A stretch of DNA of 64,000 nucleotides, taken from assembly GCF_041379045.1 (NCBI RefSeq), contig NZ_CP166871.1, positions 992,001 to 1,056,000 of the forward strand, read 5' to 3'. Of the stretch, positions 1-7,577 are shown piece after piece. Numbering within the stretch: the first letter of the stretch is position 1; each line of letters starts with the position of its first letter. Under the pieces are notes generated by a model, which saw only the letters and a list, made by a program, of their open reading frames with translations, was not told the DNA's origin and ran no database searches. A program made the position numbers and the translations under genes. The DNA is from Thalassotalea ponticola. GTDB taxonomy: Bacteria; Pseudomonadota; Gammaproteobacteria; Enterobacterales; Alteromonadaceae.

Positions 1-144
1 CACCCAACGGTGATGCATTCACGTATAGAGCAGCTTGCCGACGGCTCGTATACCGAAATGCAGTTTCGCAATGTGCGTTATGATCAGGGCTTAGACGACA
101 GCTTGTTCAGCGACCGCAGTTATCGCAATCCACCAAGCCAATAG
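1..144 (+). CDS. Outer-membrane lipoprotein-sorting (LolA-like) protein, C-terminal end only
   Basis: The first 47 codons before the TAG at 142-144 are open in frame 1; the gene starts outside the window. The tail reads ADGSYTEMQFRNVRYDQGLD and then DSLFSDRSYRNPP. As I recall, this ending is typical of LolA-fold proteins annotated as outer membrane lipoprotein-sorting protein that are encoded beside RND/MMPL transporters. The downstream beta-barrel gene at 171 starts 27 bases after the stop, so the two are probably co-transcribed. The family call rests on a short tail plus context and is moderate. Confidence 0.55.
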   Translation, partial: HPTVMHSRIEQLADGSYTEMQFRNVRYDQGLDDSLFSDRSYRNPPSQ

Positions 145-170
145 TCGTTCAGCAAAAGTGGTAAATCGTT

Positions 171-1691
171 ATGCAAAACGCTATGCGAAGCAATAGACAA
201 CATACTCAGCCAAATACTGGGCAACACACTAAGCACAACAGCTTGTTGACGACTTTGGTGGCCTTGTCGATATCAATGAGTCACACCAGTGCCTTGGCAA
301 GCCAAGCATTGGCTGCAGAGCTCGGAGAAATGGGTTCGTATACCGCAACCCCTAGTGCTTTTTACGAGGCTCAAGAGTCGCCAGTTAAGCAATCGCAACA
401 CGCTCAAAACCCCGCACAGAGCAATACAGAAAGCGATAAAGACAGCAATACAAAAAGCGATGACTGGAGTGATCAAGAGTGGGGTGATGACAACCAAGAT
501 CAGTCACCTTGGCGTATCTCGGGTTTTACCGAGCTAGCTTACGGTGCGTTTATTGATGATCACGTGACCGATAACGCGCAGTCAATATCGGAATTGCGGG
601 TGCGACTTGACGCCGCTTATAGCACTGATGCGTTAACGGTGAATGCAAAAATTGATGCATTGGCGGATATGCTGCTCAATGACAATGATTACGATGTTCG
701 GGAGCTTAATATAGGCTTTAGTCCCACAGCGCAAACGGATGTTATCGCTGGTCGTCAAGTCATTACCTGGGGTACCGGTGATTACTTATTTTTGAATGAT
801 TTATTTGCCAAAGACTGGCAAAGCTTTTTTGCGGGCCGTGATGACGCTTATTTAAAAGCGCCCAATGACGCCTTGCGAGTGTTGCATTATGCAAAAAGCT
901 TTACCCTAGATGTTGTCTATGCGCCAGAGTTTCACGCGGATAATTATATTCGAGGCGAGCGATTTTCATTTTACTCGCCAGTAGAGCAAGCCGTTGTAGC
1001 ACCGAGCGAGTTTAACGTGCTAGACAGTGACAGCGAGCAATATGCCATGCGTTTGGCCGCCACACAAAATGGTATTGAATACGCCTTATATGGCTACAAG
1101 GGCGTGTGGACAACTCCGATGGGGAGCTCGGTTGAACCTCCCTTTGCCGGTTACAGTTATTTTCCTAGCCTTAACAGCTATGGTGCCAGCATGCGTCGGC
1201 CAGCTTTTGGTGGATTATTTAATACCGAAGTTGCGGTATACAACAGCCTTGATGACAGCCAAGGTGATAACCCGTTTGTGGCCAATGATCAAATTCGCTT
1301 TTTACTAGGCTATGAGCGAGAAGTGATCGCTAACACAACGGCATCGGTGCAATTTTATTTAGAGCACACGCAGGACTACCAAGCACTAAAGCAAGCGCAT
1401 AACCAAACACCGATGCTTGCCTCGACACCATTGATTGATCAAAACAGACAAGTGCTTACCTTGCGCTTGACCTCGCGAGCAATGCAACAAGCACTGACTA
1501 CAACGTTATTCGTGTTTTACTCACCGACTGATCAAGACGCTTACATTAAGCCGTCGATAAGTTATCGCGTTAATGATAACTGGCAGCTGGCAACAGGCGC
1601 TAATGTGTTTGTCGGAGAGCAGCAAGTGACATTTTTTGGACAGCACAAAGCCAATTCAAATATTTGGTTACGTGCCCGTTATAATTTTTAG
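171..1691 (+). CDS. Outer-membrane beta-barrel protein (DUF1302/porin-like)
   Basis: 506 residues. A basic N-terminus is followed by a hydrophobic signal segment (about residues 25-48, ending near ALASQALA). Next comes a Ser/Asp/Glu/Gln-rich low-complexity linker (about 75-112), then alternating aromatic and polar strands to a C-terminal Phe (IWLRARYNF), the usual ending of a BAM-inserted barrel. I see no enzyme motif. It sits between a LolA-like gene and a DUF2892 gene, a set that often accompanies an RND/MMPL exporter, so a role in moving a hydrophobic substrate to or through the outer membrane is inferred. The ATG at 171 has no strong ribosome site, and the ATG four codons later is an alternative start. 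Confidence 0.6.
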   Translation: MQNAMRSNRQHTQPNTGQHTKHNSLLTTLVALSISMSHTSALASQALAAELGEMGSYTATPSAFYEAQESPVKQSQHAQNPAQSNTESDKDSNTKSDDWSDQEWGDDNQDQSPWRISGFTELAYGAFIDDHVTDNAQSISELRVRLDAAYSTDALTVNAKIDALADMLLNDNDYDVRELNIGFSPTAQTDVIAGRQVITWGTGDYLFLNDLFAKDWQSFFAGRDDAYLKAPNDALRVLHYAKSFTLDVVYAPEFHADNYIRGERFSFYSPVEQAVVAPSEFNVLDSDSEQYAMRLAATQNGIEYALYGYKGVWTTPMGSSVEPPFAGYSYFPSLNSYGASMRRPAFGGLFNTEVAVYNSLDDSQGDNPFVANDQIRFLLGYEREVIANTTASVQFYLEHTQDYQALKQAHNQTPMLASTPLIDQNRQVLTLRLTSRAMQQALTTTLFVFYSPTDQDAYIKPSISYRVNDNWQLATGANVFVGEQQVTFFGQHKANSNIWLRARYNF

Positions 1692-1700
1692 GAGCGCATT

Positions 1701-1913
1701 ATGACCGTAGAAAAAGCAGTCTTTCGTTTTGCCGGATTTATGATTTTGTTATCACTGGCGTTAACCCATTTTGTACACCCAGCATTTTTCTGGTTTACCG
1801 CCTTTATTGGCGCAAACATGTTTCAATACTCATTTTCTGGATTTTGCCCTGCCGCAAGCGTATTTAAAAAGCTCGGTTTAAAAACCGAAGCACAAGTTGC
1901 AACGAGCAAATAG
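1701..1913 (+). CDS. DUF2892 (YgaP-type transmembrane) small membrane protein
   Basis: 70 residues with two hydrophobic helices (about 9-26 and 28-45). The GANMFQYSFSGFCPAA segment and the ending KKLGLK fit the DUF2892 / YgaP transmembrane family. It begins 9 bases after the beta-barrel stop with a good Shine-Dalgarno (GGAGCG), so it belongs to the same operon. The family's function is not established; in YgaP the same domain anchors a rhodanese. Confidence 0.75.
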   Translation: MTVEKAVFRFAGFMILLSLALTHFVHPAFFWFTAFIGANMFQYSFSGFCPAASVFKKLGLKTEAQVATSK

Positions 1914-2037
1914 CCATGTGAACCAAACGCTTGGCTAACCAATTTAGCTAGGCGTTTGCTACTATAACTAAACGAGTCGATATCGCATCTGGGAGTATTG
2001 CTCGATAAAACAAAGCACAAATGCGTCAGGGGGATGG

Positions 2038-2526
2038 GTGAAAATAACCGTTTTAGTAGGGCCACCTTGCAGTGGTAAGTCAAGCTTCCTTAAGCGGCTT
2101 GACTATGACTTTGCGATTTCATCTGACGCAATTGTTGAGCAATTATGTCGGCATAACGAGATAGCGTATCACCAGTTTTTTCAGCTACCTGCAAATCATA
2201 TTATTCGGCAACAACACAAACATTTGTTTGAAGCAGCCATCGAACAAAGTAAACAGTATCAGCACGTGATTTGGGATTTAACCAACTTAACGCGAAAATC
2301 GCGAGCACGAATTTTCAGTTACTACCCCAGTGCCGAGTTTAACGCTGTGGTGTTTGATTTCGTAGGTTATGAACACCTACTATTAGCGCGTAACGAGCAA
2401 CGCTCAAAGCTAACCGGTAAATACATCGACCCAGAGGTGTTACGAGCCATGTGCCAAAGCTATCAAACAGTTGATTTAAACGAGGGATTTCGCCACATAG
2501 AGCACGTTAGCATTGTTAATGATTAA
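2038..2526 (+). CDS. P-loop kinase, AAA_33/polynucleotide-kinase-like
   Basis: 162 residues. Walker A is VGPPCSGKSS near residues 7-16. ISSDAIV follows at the position of the usual hydroxyl-binding Asp, WDLTNLT is a Walker-B-like strand end, and an arginine-rich lid reads ARNEQRSKLTGKYID. This is the layout of T4-Pnk-like small-molecule or polynucleotide kinases; the substrate cannot be told. The start is a GTG preceded by a strong GGGGGA at close spacing; the nearby ATG at 2034 is out of frame. It is convergent with nhaA. Confidence 0.65.
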   Translation: MKITVLVGPPCSGKSSFLKRLDYDFAISSDAIVEQLCRHNEIAYHQFFQLPANHIIRQQHKHLFEAAIEQSKQYQHVIWDLTNLTRKSRARIFSYYPSAEFNAVVFDFVGYEHLLLARNEQRSKLTGKYIDPEVLRAMCQSYQTVDLNEGFRHIEHVSIVND

Positions 2527-2640
2527 CGCTACATATAGCAATCGGTAGCGATTACTAACTATCATCAACAAGCACAAAGGCAAGTGAGTTATTCGAATAT
2601 TACCTTCCTAGCTTAGCTTTAACTGCAAATCGCGCTGATA

Positions 2641-2668
2641 TTCACTTGCGCGTTAATGCGCAAGTGAA
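2641..2668. repeat. Perfect 11-bp inverted repeat at the 3' end of nhaA
   Basis: TTCACTTGCGC at 2641-2651 and its exact complement at 2658-2668 enclose a 6-base loop and overlap the nhaA stop codon (2653-2655 on the minus strand). No T-run follows on either strand, so it is not a classical intrinsic terminator; an RNA 3'-end stabiliser or Rho-dependent end is possible. Confidence 0.55.
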
Positions 2669-3873
2669 CGGCTACTTTCCTGCTTGCTGTCGGTTTGTTC
2701 ACGTGACGAGTTTATCAACCAACTCGCCCACAAAGCAGCTAGAACCGAAGAAACCAGCACCCCTAGCTTAACTTGTTCAAAATAATTATTGGTATCGCCT
2801 TCAAAGGCCAGCGAGCCAATGAATAAGCTCATGGTAAAACCGATACCACAAAGCACACAAACACTGTACAGTTGCAACCAACTGGCGCCTTTGGGTAATT
2901 TGGCTAAACCAAGTTGTATTGCCAGCCAGCATGCACCAAAAATACCCACTTGCTTACCAATAAATAAACCACAAATCACCCCGAGCGTTACAGGGTGCAG
3001 TAAATCATCAATACTCAGACCGGTGAGTACAATACCGGCATTGGCAAACGCAAATATCGGTAAAATAGCAAACGCCACCCAAGGCTGCACGCTGTGTTCT
3101 AGGTCGAGCAAAATTGAATTTCCGTCTTCATTTTTAACATCAAATGGAATAAACATCGCAAGCGCAAAACCAGCCAACGTGGCGTGAACGCCCGATTTAA
3201 GTACCGCGGCCCACATAATAATACCCACCAATATGTATGCAGAGTGGTAGCGCACGCGATTGCGATTGAGCAGGTAAAGTACGATTAAACAGCTTACCGC
3301 CACAAGTAGCGACAACGGCGATAAGTCTTGTGAGTAGAACAAGGCAATAATAATAATGGCGCCGATGTCATCGAAAATAGCGACAGAGAGTAAAAACAGT
3401 TTAAGCGATAAGGGCACATAGCGAGAAAACAAACTAAACACCCCTAAGGCAAAGGCGATGTCGGTTGCTGATGGCACCGCCCATCCTGCTATAGAGTTAG
3501 GGTTGCCCCAATTAAACCAGGTGTATAACAGTGCGGGAAATACAATACCCGCTAAAGCGGCAATCGCCGGTAGCATTATTTGATCGCGAGAGGATAGCTC
3601 GCCATCGATAATTTCGCGTTTTACCTCTAAGCCAATTAAGAAGAAAAATATCGCCATTAATCCATCGTTAACCCACAGTAATAAAGGTTTAGCGATGGCA
3701 AAGTCGTCAATGCGAATTGACACAGGAACATTGAGAAAGTGTTGGTACATAGGATTCAAAGATGAGTTAGCGATAATCATCGCCAGTACTGCAGCAAGAA
3801 CCAGTAACAAGCCGCCTGTTGCGTCATGTTGGATCATTTTTCGAAAAATAGTTTTTGTCATATGGTTAGACAT
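2653..3873 (-). CDS. nhaA: Na+/H+ antiporter NhaA
   Basis: 406 residues, about the family length (E. coli 388). Eleven to twelve hydrophobic segments are visible. The ion-binding Asp pair lies in SVAIFDDIGAIIIIALFY, and the conserved GLEVKREI, SATDIAFALGV, KSGVHATLAGF and CGIGFTMSLFIGSLAF blocks are all present. Inner-membrane exchange of Na+ for H+, important at high salt and alkaline pH, fits a marine organism. AAAGGAGT directly precedes the ATG at 3873 (one base spacing); the in-frame ATG at 3861 has a longer spacing and is an equally plausible start. Confidence 0.96.
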   Translation of the reverse strand: MSNHMTKTIFRKMIQHDATGGLLLVLAAVLAMIIANSSLNPMYQHFLNVPVSIRIDDFAIAKPLLLWVNDGLMAIFFFLIGLEVKREIIDGELSSRDQIMLPAIAALAGIVFPALLYTWFNWGNPNSIAGWAVPSATDIAFALGVFSLFSRYVPLSLKLFLLSVAIFDDIGAIIIIALFYSQDLSPLSLLVAVSCLIVLYLLNRNRVRYHSAYILVGIIMWAAVLKSGVHATLAGFALAMFIPFDVKNEDGNSILLDLEHSVQPWVAFAILPIFAFANAGIVLTGLSIDDLLHPVTLGVICGLFIGKQVGIFGACWLAIQLGLAKLPKGASWLQLYSVCVLCGIGFTMSLFIGSLAFEGDTNNYFEQVKLGVLVSSVLAALWASWLINSSREQTDSKQESSRSLAH

Positions 3874-4740
3874 ACTCCTTTATGAAAACGATAACCTATT
3901 CAATATAAATAAATTTATAACGAATATCAATTCAGTTTTCCTATTGATAAGCTTTGCTTTAAGCGAGTAGTAAGTAGCAAAAACGTCAACTTCTTTGCTG
4001 TTTGCGTAAAGAAGCGCTAACGAAGATTGTATATAATGAGGGTTTAGTTATTAAAACGGTTTTTAAAGTCTAAAACAACCAGTTTTACATGGCTTTTTAA
4101 GCAGCCCATTCGCTTTGTCACATCAAAACATGCCATATCGTACTTTTGCATAAAAATACACTTTTACGGGTGAGGTTTGTCTGTGTCTCGTGCATCAATA
4201 GGCATCATTGTTTCGTTAGTGTTAATGCGATGTTTCAGTACTTCTTCTGTAGTTGGCTTTTTAACCGAGCAGGAGCAGGTAGCTCATTGGACGTTGATAG
4301 AGCGACTCATTTCAAGTAGACTAACGACGCTTTTTTAGAGCATATATTCAAGTCATAAAATAACATAACCATAATAACCTCTGGCATTGAATGTTTTAGT
4401 TAGTACAACGAGTATCAAAAGCGCCTTTACTAAATTAGTAATAACACAAAAAGGCACTTTAAAAATGGATTTTAACGACTTTGTAAGAGCAATAGTCTCT
4501 AACAAGTAATAATACCACATATACCCGCTATAACAGGTGTTGGCCGATGTGGTAAATAAGGATAATAAAACAAGGTTAATGCATAGATTGTGCGTATTTG
4601 TGGGTAACTCTGAGCGACAAACCAAAACATTGCTTGCCCGCAATCACGCATACCGCAACAAGAATCAAAGCCTTTAAATACTCGAGATATCGAGTTGATA
4701 AATAATAAATTGAAGATATCCCGTTAAAGCATACTTAGGT

Positions 4741-4788
4741 GCATTAACTAAGTGCATTAGCAACTGCATTAGCAACTGCATTAACGCT
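4741..4788 (+). repeat. Short tandem repeat of GCATTAGCAACT
   Basis: Two exact adjacent copies of the 12-mer GCATTAGCAACT (4754-4777) are flanked by diverged units beginning GCATTAACTAAGT upstream and GCATTAACGCT downstream. It lies about 100 bases before the ops-like element in the capsule leader. Confidence 0.7.
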
Positions 4789-4869
4789 GATATCGCTTTG
4801 TGCAATGAGGTCATACACAGATCTCATCGCTAACAAGAAAAATTGAAAGTACAGCATAAATTACCGCGT

Positions 4870-4899
4870 TGAGGAGCTAGACCTTTGGGCGGAAGCGTG
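4870..4899 (+). promoter_or_regulatory. JUMPstart / ops-like element (RfaH recruitment site candidate)
   Basis: GGGCGGAAGCGTG at 4887-4899 matches the ops core GGCGGTAGCGTG at 11 of 12 positions. It is preceded by GAGGAGCTAGACC, resembling the GGTAGCTGT part of JUMPstart. It lies 30 bases before kpsM on the correct strand. In E. coli ops pauses RNA polymerase and loads the anti-terminator RfaH for long capsule and LPS operons. The one mismatch is T to A at ops position 6, a base contacted by RfaH in E. coli. Confidence 0.7.
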
Positions 4900-4928
4900 G
4901 ATAAAAACATAAATATTTTAATCGAAAA

Positions 4929-5726
4929 ATGAGCCTTCTATCTCAACCTAAAAAGCGAAACTCCTGGCAAATTATGGTCGATACTGTAAAAGCCTTGCTT
5001 TTGCGCGAAGTAAAAACACGATTTGGAGGTAGTCGTATGGGCTATTTTTGGGCGTTATTTGATCCCATTGCGCAAATGGCGTTCTTGGGGGCGATTTTTA
5101 CGCTCATCGGTAGAGAGAGTATAACCGGTGTACCCATCGCTATTTTCTTAGTCGTAGCCATTATGCCGTATAAGTTGTTTTCTAAATTATTACCACAGCT
5201 CTCCGCGGCAGTGTCAGCTAATAAAGCCTTATTTGGTTACCGACAAGTGGCGCCAATTGACCCGGTGATAACCCGTTTGCTCATTGAAATTGTTACCTTC
5301 GTCGTGGTTTACTTTTTGGTACTGGTGATTATGGGATGGCTTGGAATCGACTCCGTACCAGATGACTTTTTAAAACTTGTGCTGGTAATTTTTGCTCTGA
5401 TTTCAATGAGTCTTGGTTTGGGCTTGCTGTTGTGTAGTGCCGCGTTGTATTGGCAAGATACGCCGAAGCTACTGAATATAGCGCTAATGCCCATGTTCTT
5501 TATTTCAGGCATCTTTTTTTGGGCAACTATGATCCCGTCGCAATACTGGTTTTTATTTGATTGGAATCCGGTGTTTCATATTACAGAATTAAGCCGCGAT
5601 GCCTTTTTTGAAAGCTATAACACTCCTATCGGTGACTTAGGTTATGTTGCCACTGTGGCGTTGGGTTGTTTAGCTGCTGGACTGATCACATTTCATATTA
5701 ATCGTGTTAGGTTTATCACCCTATGA
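4929..5726 (+). CDS. kpsM: Capsule ABC exporter permease KpsM
   Basis: 265 residues, matching the KpsM length. The cytoplasmic N-terminus contains LLLREVKTRFGGSRMGYFWAL, a family hallmark, and six hydrophobic segments follow, with the late FISGIFFWATMIP and WNPVFHITELSRDAFF motifs. It forms the inner-membrane channel that moves the finished lipid-linked capsule chain. First gene after the ops-like element; its stop overlaps the kpsT start (ATGA), so translation is coupled. Confidence 0.93.
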   Translation: MSLLSQPKKRNSWQIMVDTVKALLLREVKTRFGGSRMGYFWALFDPIAQMAFLGAIFTLIGRESITGVPIAIFLVVAIMPYKLFSKLLPQLSAAVSANKALFGYRQVAPIDPVITRLLIEIVTFVVVYFLVLVIMGWLGIDSVPDDFLKLVLVIFALISMSLGLGLLLCSAALYWQDTPKLLNIALMPMFFISGIFFWATMIPSQYWFLFDWNPVFHITELSRDAFFESYNTPIGDLGYVATVALGCLAAGLITFHINRVRFITL

Positions 5727-6394
5727 TTCGCTTTGAAAATGTTAGCAAGTTTTATAAAACCAAGCAGGGCCGTCATTACATCTTAAAAGATGTAAATATT
5801 GAATTACCCACCGATAGAAATATTGCCATTTTAGGCCCAAATGGCGTTGGTAAGTCAACGCTTATTCGCATGATGGGCGGAGCCGATTTACCGAATAAAG
5901 GACAGATCACCTCGCCCAAACGAATTTCCTGGCCACTTGGCTTACAAGGTGGTTTACAAGGGTCGATGAGTGGCCGAGAAAATGTGCGCTTTGTGGCGCG
6001 AATTCACGGCTACAAAAATACTAAAGAAATTGAAGACAAAGTTGGTGAGTTTGCTGAAATAGGTAAATTCTTCGATGAACCGGTAAAAAGTTATTCCAGT
6101 GGTATGCGCTCTAGAGTAACGTTTGGCCTGACCATGGGCTTTGATTTTAATTTTGATGTTTTATTGATTGATGAGCTTTCAGCGGTTGGCGATGCAAACT
6201 TTAAGAAAAAAAGTGAAGCATTAATGCGCGAAAAATATGCTCAAACAAAATTGATTATGGTTAACCACTCGATGGGGGAATTACGCAAATTTTGTGATGC
6301 TGGGGTCGTGATTATGGACCAACAGTTACATTATTTTGATTCTCTTGACAATGCGATAAAAGAATACGAAACACGTTATGTCTCAAACAGCTAA
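5723..6394 (+). CDS. kpsT: Capsule ABC exporter ATPase KpsT
   Basis: 223 residues. Walker A is GPNGVGKST (38-46), the signature motif is SYSSGMRSRV (about 123-132) and Walker B is FDVLLIDE (144-151) followed by SAVGD. The switch histidine is in MVNHSMGE. This is the short ABC ATPase type without a carbohydrate-binding C-terminal domain, as expected for KpsT rather than Wzt. It overlaps kpsM by 4 bases and kpsE by 17 bases, indicating tight stoichiometric coupling. Confidence 0.94.
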   Translation: MIRFENVSKFYKTKQGRHYILKDVNIELPTDRNIAILGPNGVGKSTLIRMMGGADLPNKGQITSPKRISWPLGLQGGLQGSMSGRENVRFVARIHGYKNTKEIEDKVGEFAEIGKFFDEPVKSYSSGMRSRVTFGLTMGFDFNFDVLLIDELSAVGDANFKKKSEALMREKYAQTKLIMVNHSMGELRKFCDAGVVIMDQQLHYFDSLDNAIKEYETRYVSNS

Positions 6395-7577
6395 AAAATT
6401 AACACCATTACAACGAAAGGTCCGCAAGTTTAAGCGCGATCCTAAATTATTTGTCGCTGACTCGAAAGCGTTTGTTCAAACTAGACACACTATATACCTG
6501 ACGTGGGCAAAGCTTGGCACGTTCGCGTTAGTGGTCTTAGCGTCATTGCTGGTGATTGTTTATTACACCGTTATTGCAAGCCCTAGGTTTGTGAGCGAAT
6601 CACAGTTTGTGGTAAAAGAAGCCGGCTCCAACGAGGTCGCATTAGGTGGATTGGCTGCCTTAGGTGGTTCTTCACCCTCTATGCGTGATGCTCTTATTTT
6701 GCAAACTTTTATTGAGTCGCGTGAAATGGCAATGAAACTAGATGCCGCTGTGCAATTAAAAGCACATTATGAAAACACCGACTGGGATTTCTTTTCAAGA
6801 CTAGAAGCAAATAGCTCAAAAGAGGAATACATCGAATATTATCAACGACATATTAAAGTATTCCACGACGAAATGTCGGATGTGTTATTGGTTGAAATAC
6901 AGACGTTTGATGAAAACTACTCACTTGAGGTTGCTAACGAATTACTGCGTATCAGCGAAGAGTTTATCAACCAGTTAAGCGATAAAATGGTGTTGCAGCA
7001 ACTTGATTATGCACAAAACGAAGTGAAGCGAGCCTATCAAGAGTTAAGTGACCAACAAAGTAAGCTAGTGCAATTTCAAGACGACTTCAAACTCTATAGC
7101 CCAGAGATAAAAGGCGGTGCGTTAGTTGAGGCCATTAATCAGTTGGAAATGGCACTTATCAACGAAGAAGCTGAGTTAAAGTCTCTACTTGTGGTAATGC
7201 GTGAAGACTCGGTAGATGTTCTAACGAAAAAGATTCGCATTGATTCGCTCAAAGCTCAAATCGCCCAAGAACAAGCTAAATTAACGCAAAAAGATCAGGT
7301 CTCGTTAAATAAAGTAAATCGCGAATTTAAAGAAATTCAGTTAAAGAGTGAATTGGCTGCCGATTTATATACCTCAGCATTGGTTAACTTAGAAACGGTA
7401 AGAGCTGATGCATATGGTAAGGTCAAACACCTACTTGTCATTGAATATCCAGCATTAGCTGAAGATCAAAAATATCCACGCCGCTTGTACAGTATTTTTA
7501 CTTGGTTTGTTGCCTTGTTACTTATTTATGCAGTTGGGCGAATGGTTTACACAATAATAAAGGAACATCAAGAATGA
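6378..7577 (+). CDS. kpsE: Capsule export inner-membrane/periplasmic adaptor KpsE (PCP-3 type)
   Basis: 399 residues. A basic cytoplasmic N-terminus is followed by a membrane helix (about 38-66), a periplasmic region opening with the SPRFVSESQFVVKE block, a long coiled coil (about 200-335), then the KYPRRLYSIFTWF motif and a second membrane helix near the C-terminus. It links KpsMT to the outer-membrane KpsD. Residues 8-28 carry the basic motif LTPLQRKVRKFKRDP followed by KLFVAD, which recurs at the C-terminus of the 9242-10669 product. The stop overlaps the kpsD start (ATGA). Confidence 0.92.
   Translation: MSQTAKKLTPLQRKVRKFKRDPKLFVADSKAFVQTRHTIYLTWAKLGTFALVVLASLLVIVYYTVIASPRFVSESQFVVKEAGSNEVALGGLAALGGSSPSMRDALILQTFIESREMAMKLDAAVQLKAHYENTDWDFFSRLEANSSKEEYIEYYQRHIKVFHDEMSDVLLVEIQTFDENYSLEVANELLRISEEFINQLSDKMVLQQLDYAQNEVKRAYQELSDQQSKLVQFQDDFKLYSPEIKGGALVEAINQLEMALINEEAELKSLLVVMREDSVDVLTKKIRIDSLKAQIAQEQAKLTQKDQVSLNKVNREFKEIQLKSELAADLYTSALVNLETVRADAYGKVKHLLVIEYPALAEDQKYPRRLYSIFTWFVALLLIYAVGRMVYTIIKEHQE

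Larger units (their letters stand above)
3874..4928. other. About 1 kb intergenic region ahead of the capsule operon
   Basis: AT-rich, with no convincing gene. It holds the nhaA promoter side, a near-palindromic hairpin around 4419-4461 (arms related by AAAGCGCCTTT and AAAGGCACTTT), a short direct repeat of GCATTAGCAACT at 4754-4777, and the ops/JUMPstart-like element at 4870-4899. A minus-strand frame (4353-4643) and a 51-codon plus-strand frame from a GTG at 4183 are open but show no family features. The length and the element suggest a long 5' leader for the capsule transcript. Confidence 0.5.

Noticed and set aside
4183..4338. 51-codon plus-strand frame starting GTG with a GAGG site, hydrophobic N-terminus
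   Set aside because: Too short and unlike any family; the spacing to the site is fair, so it is noted but not called.
4353..4643. 96-codon minus-strand open frame in the capsule leader
   Set aside because: AT-rich region with few stops by chance; no ribosome site and no recognisable protein features.
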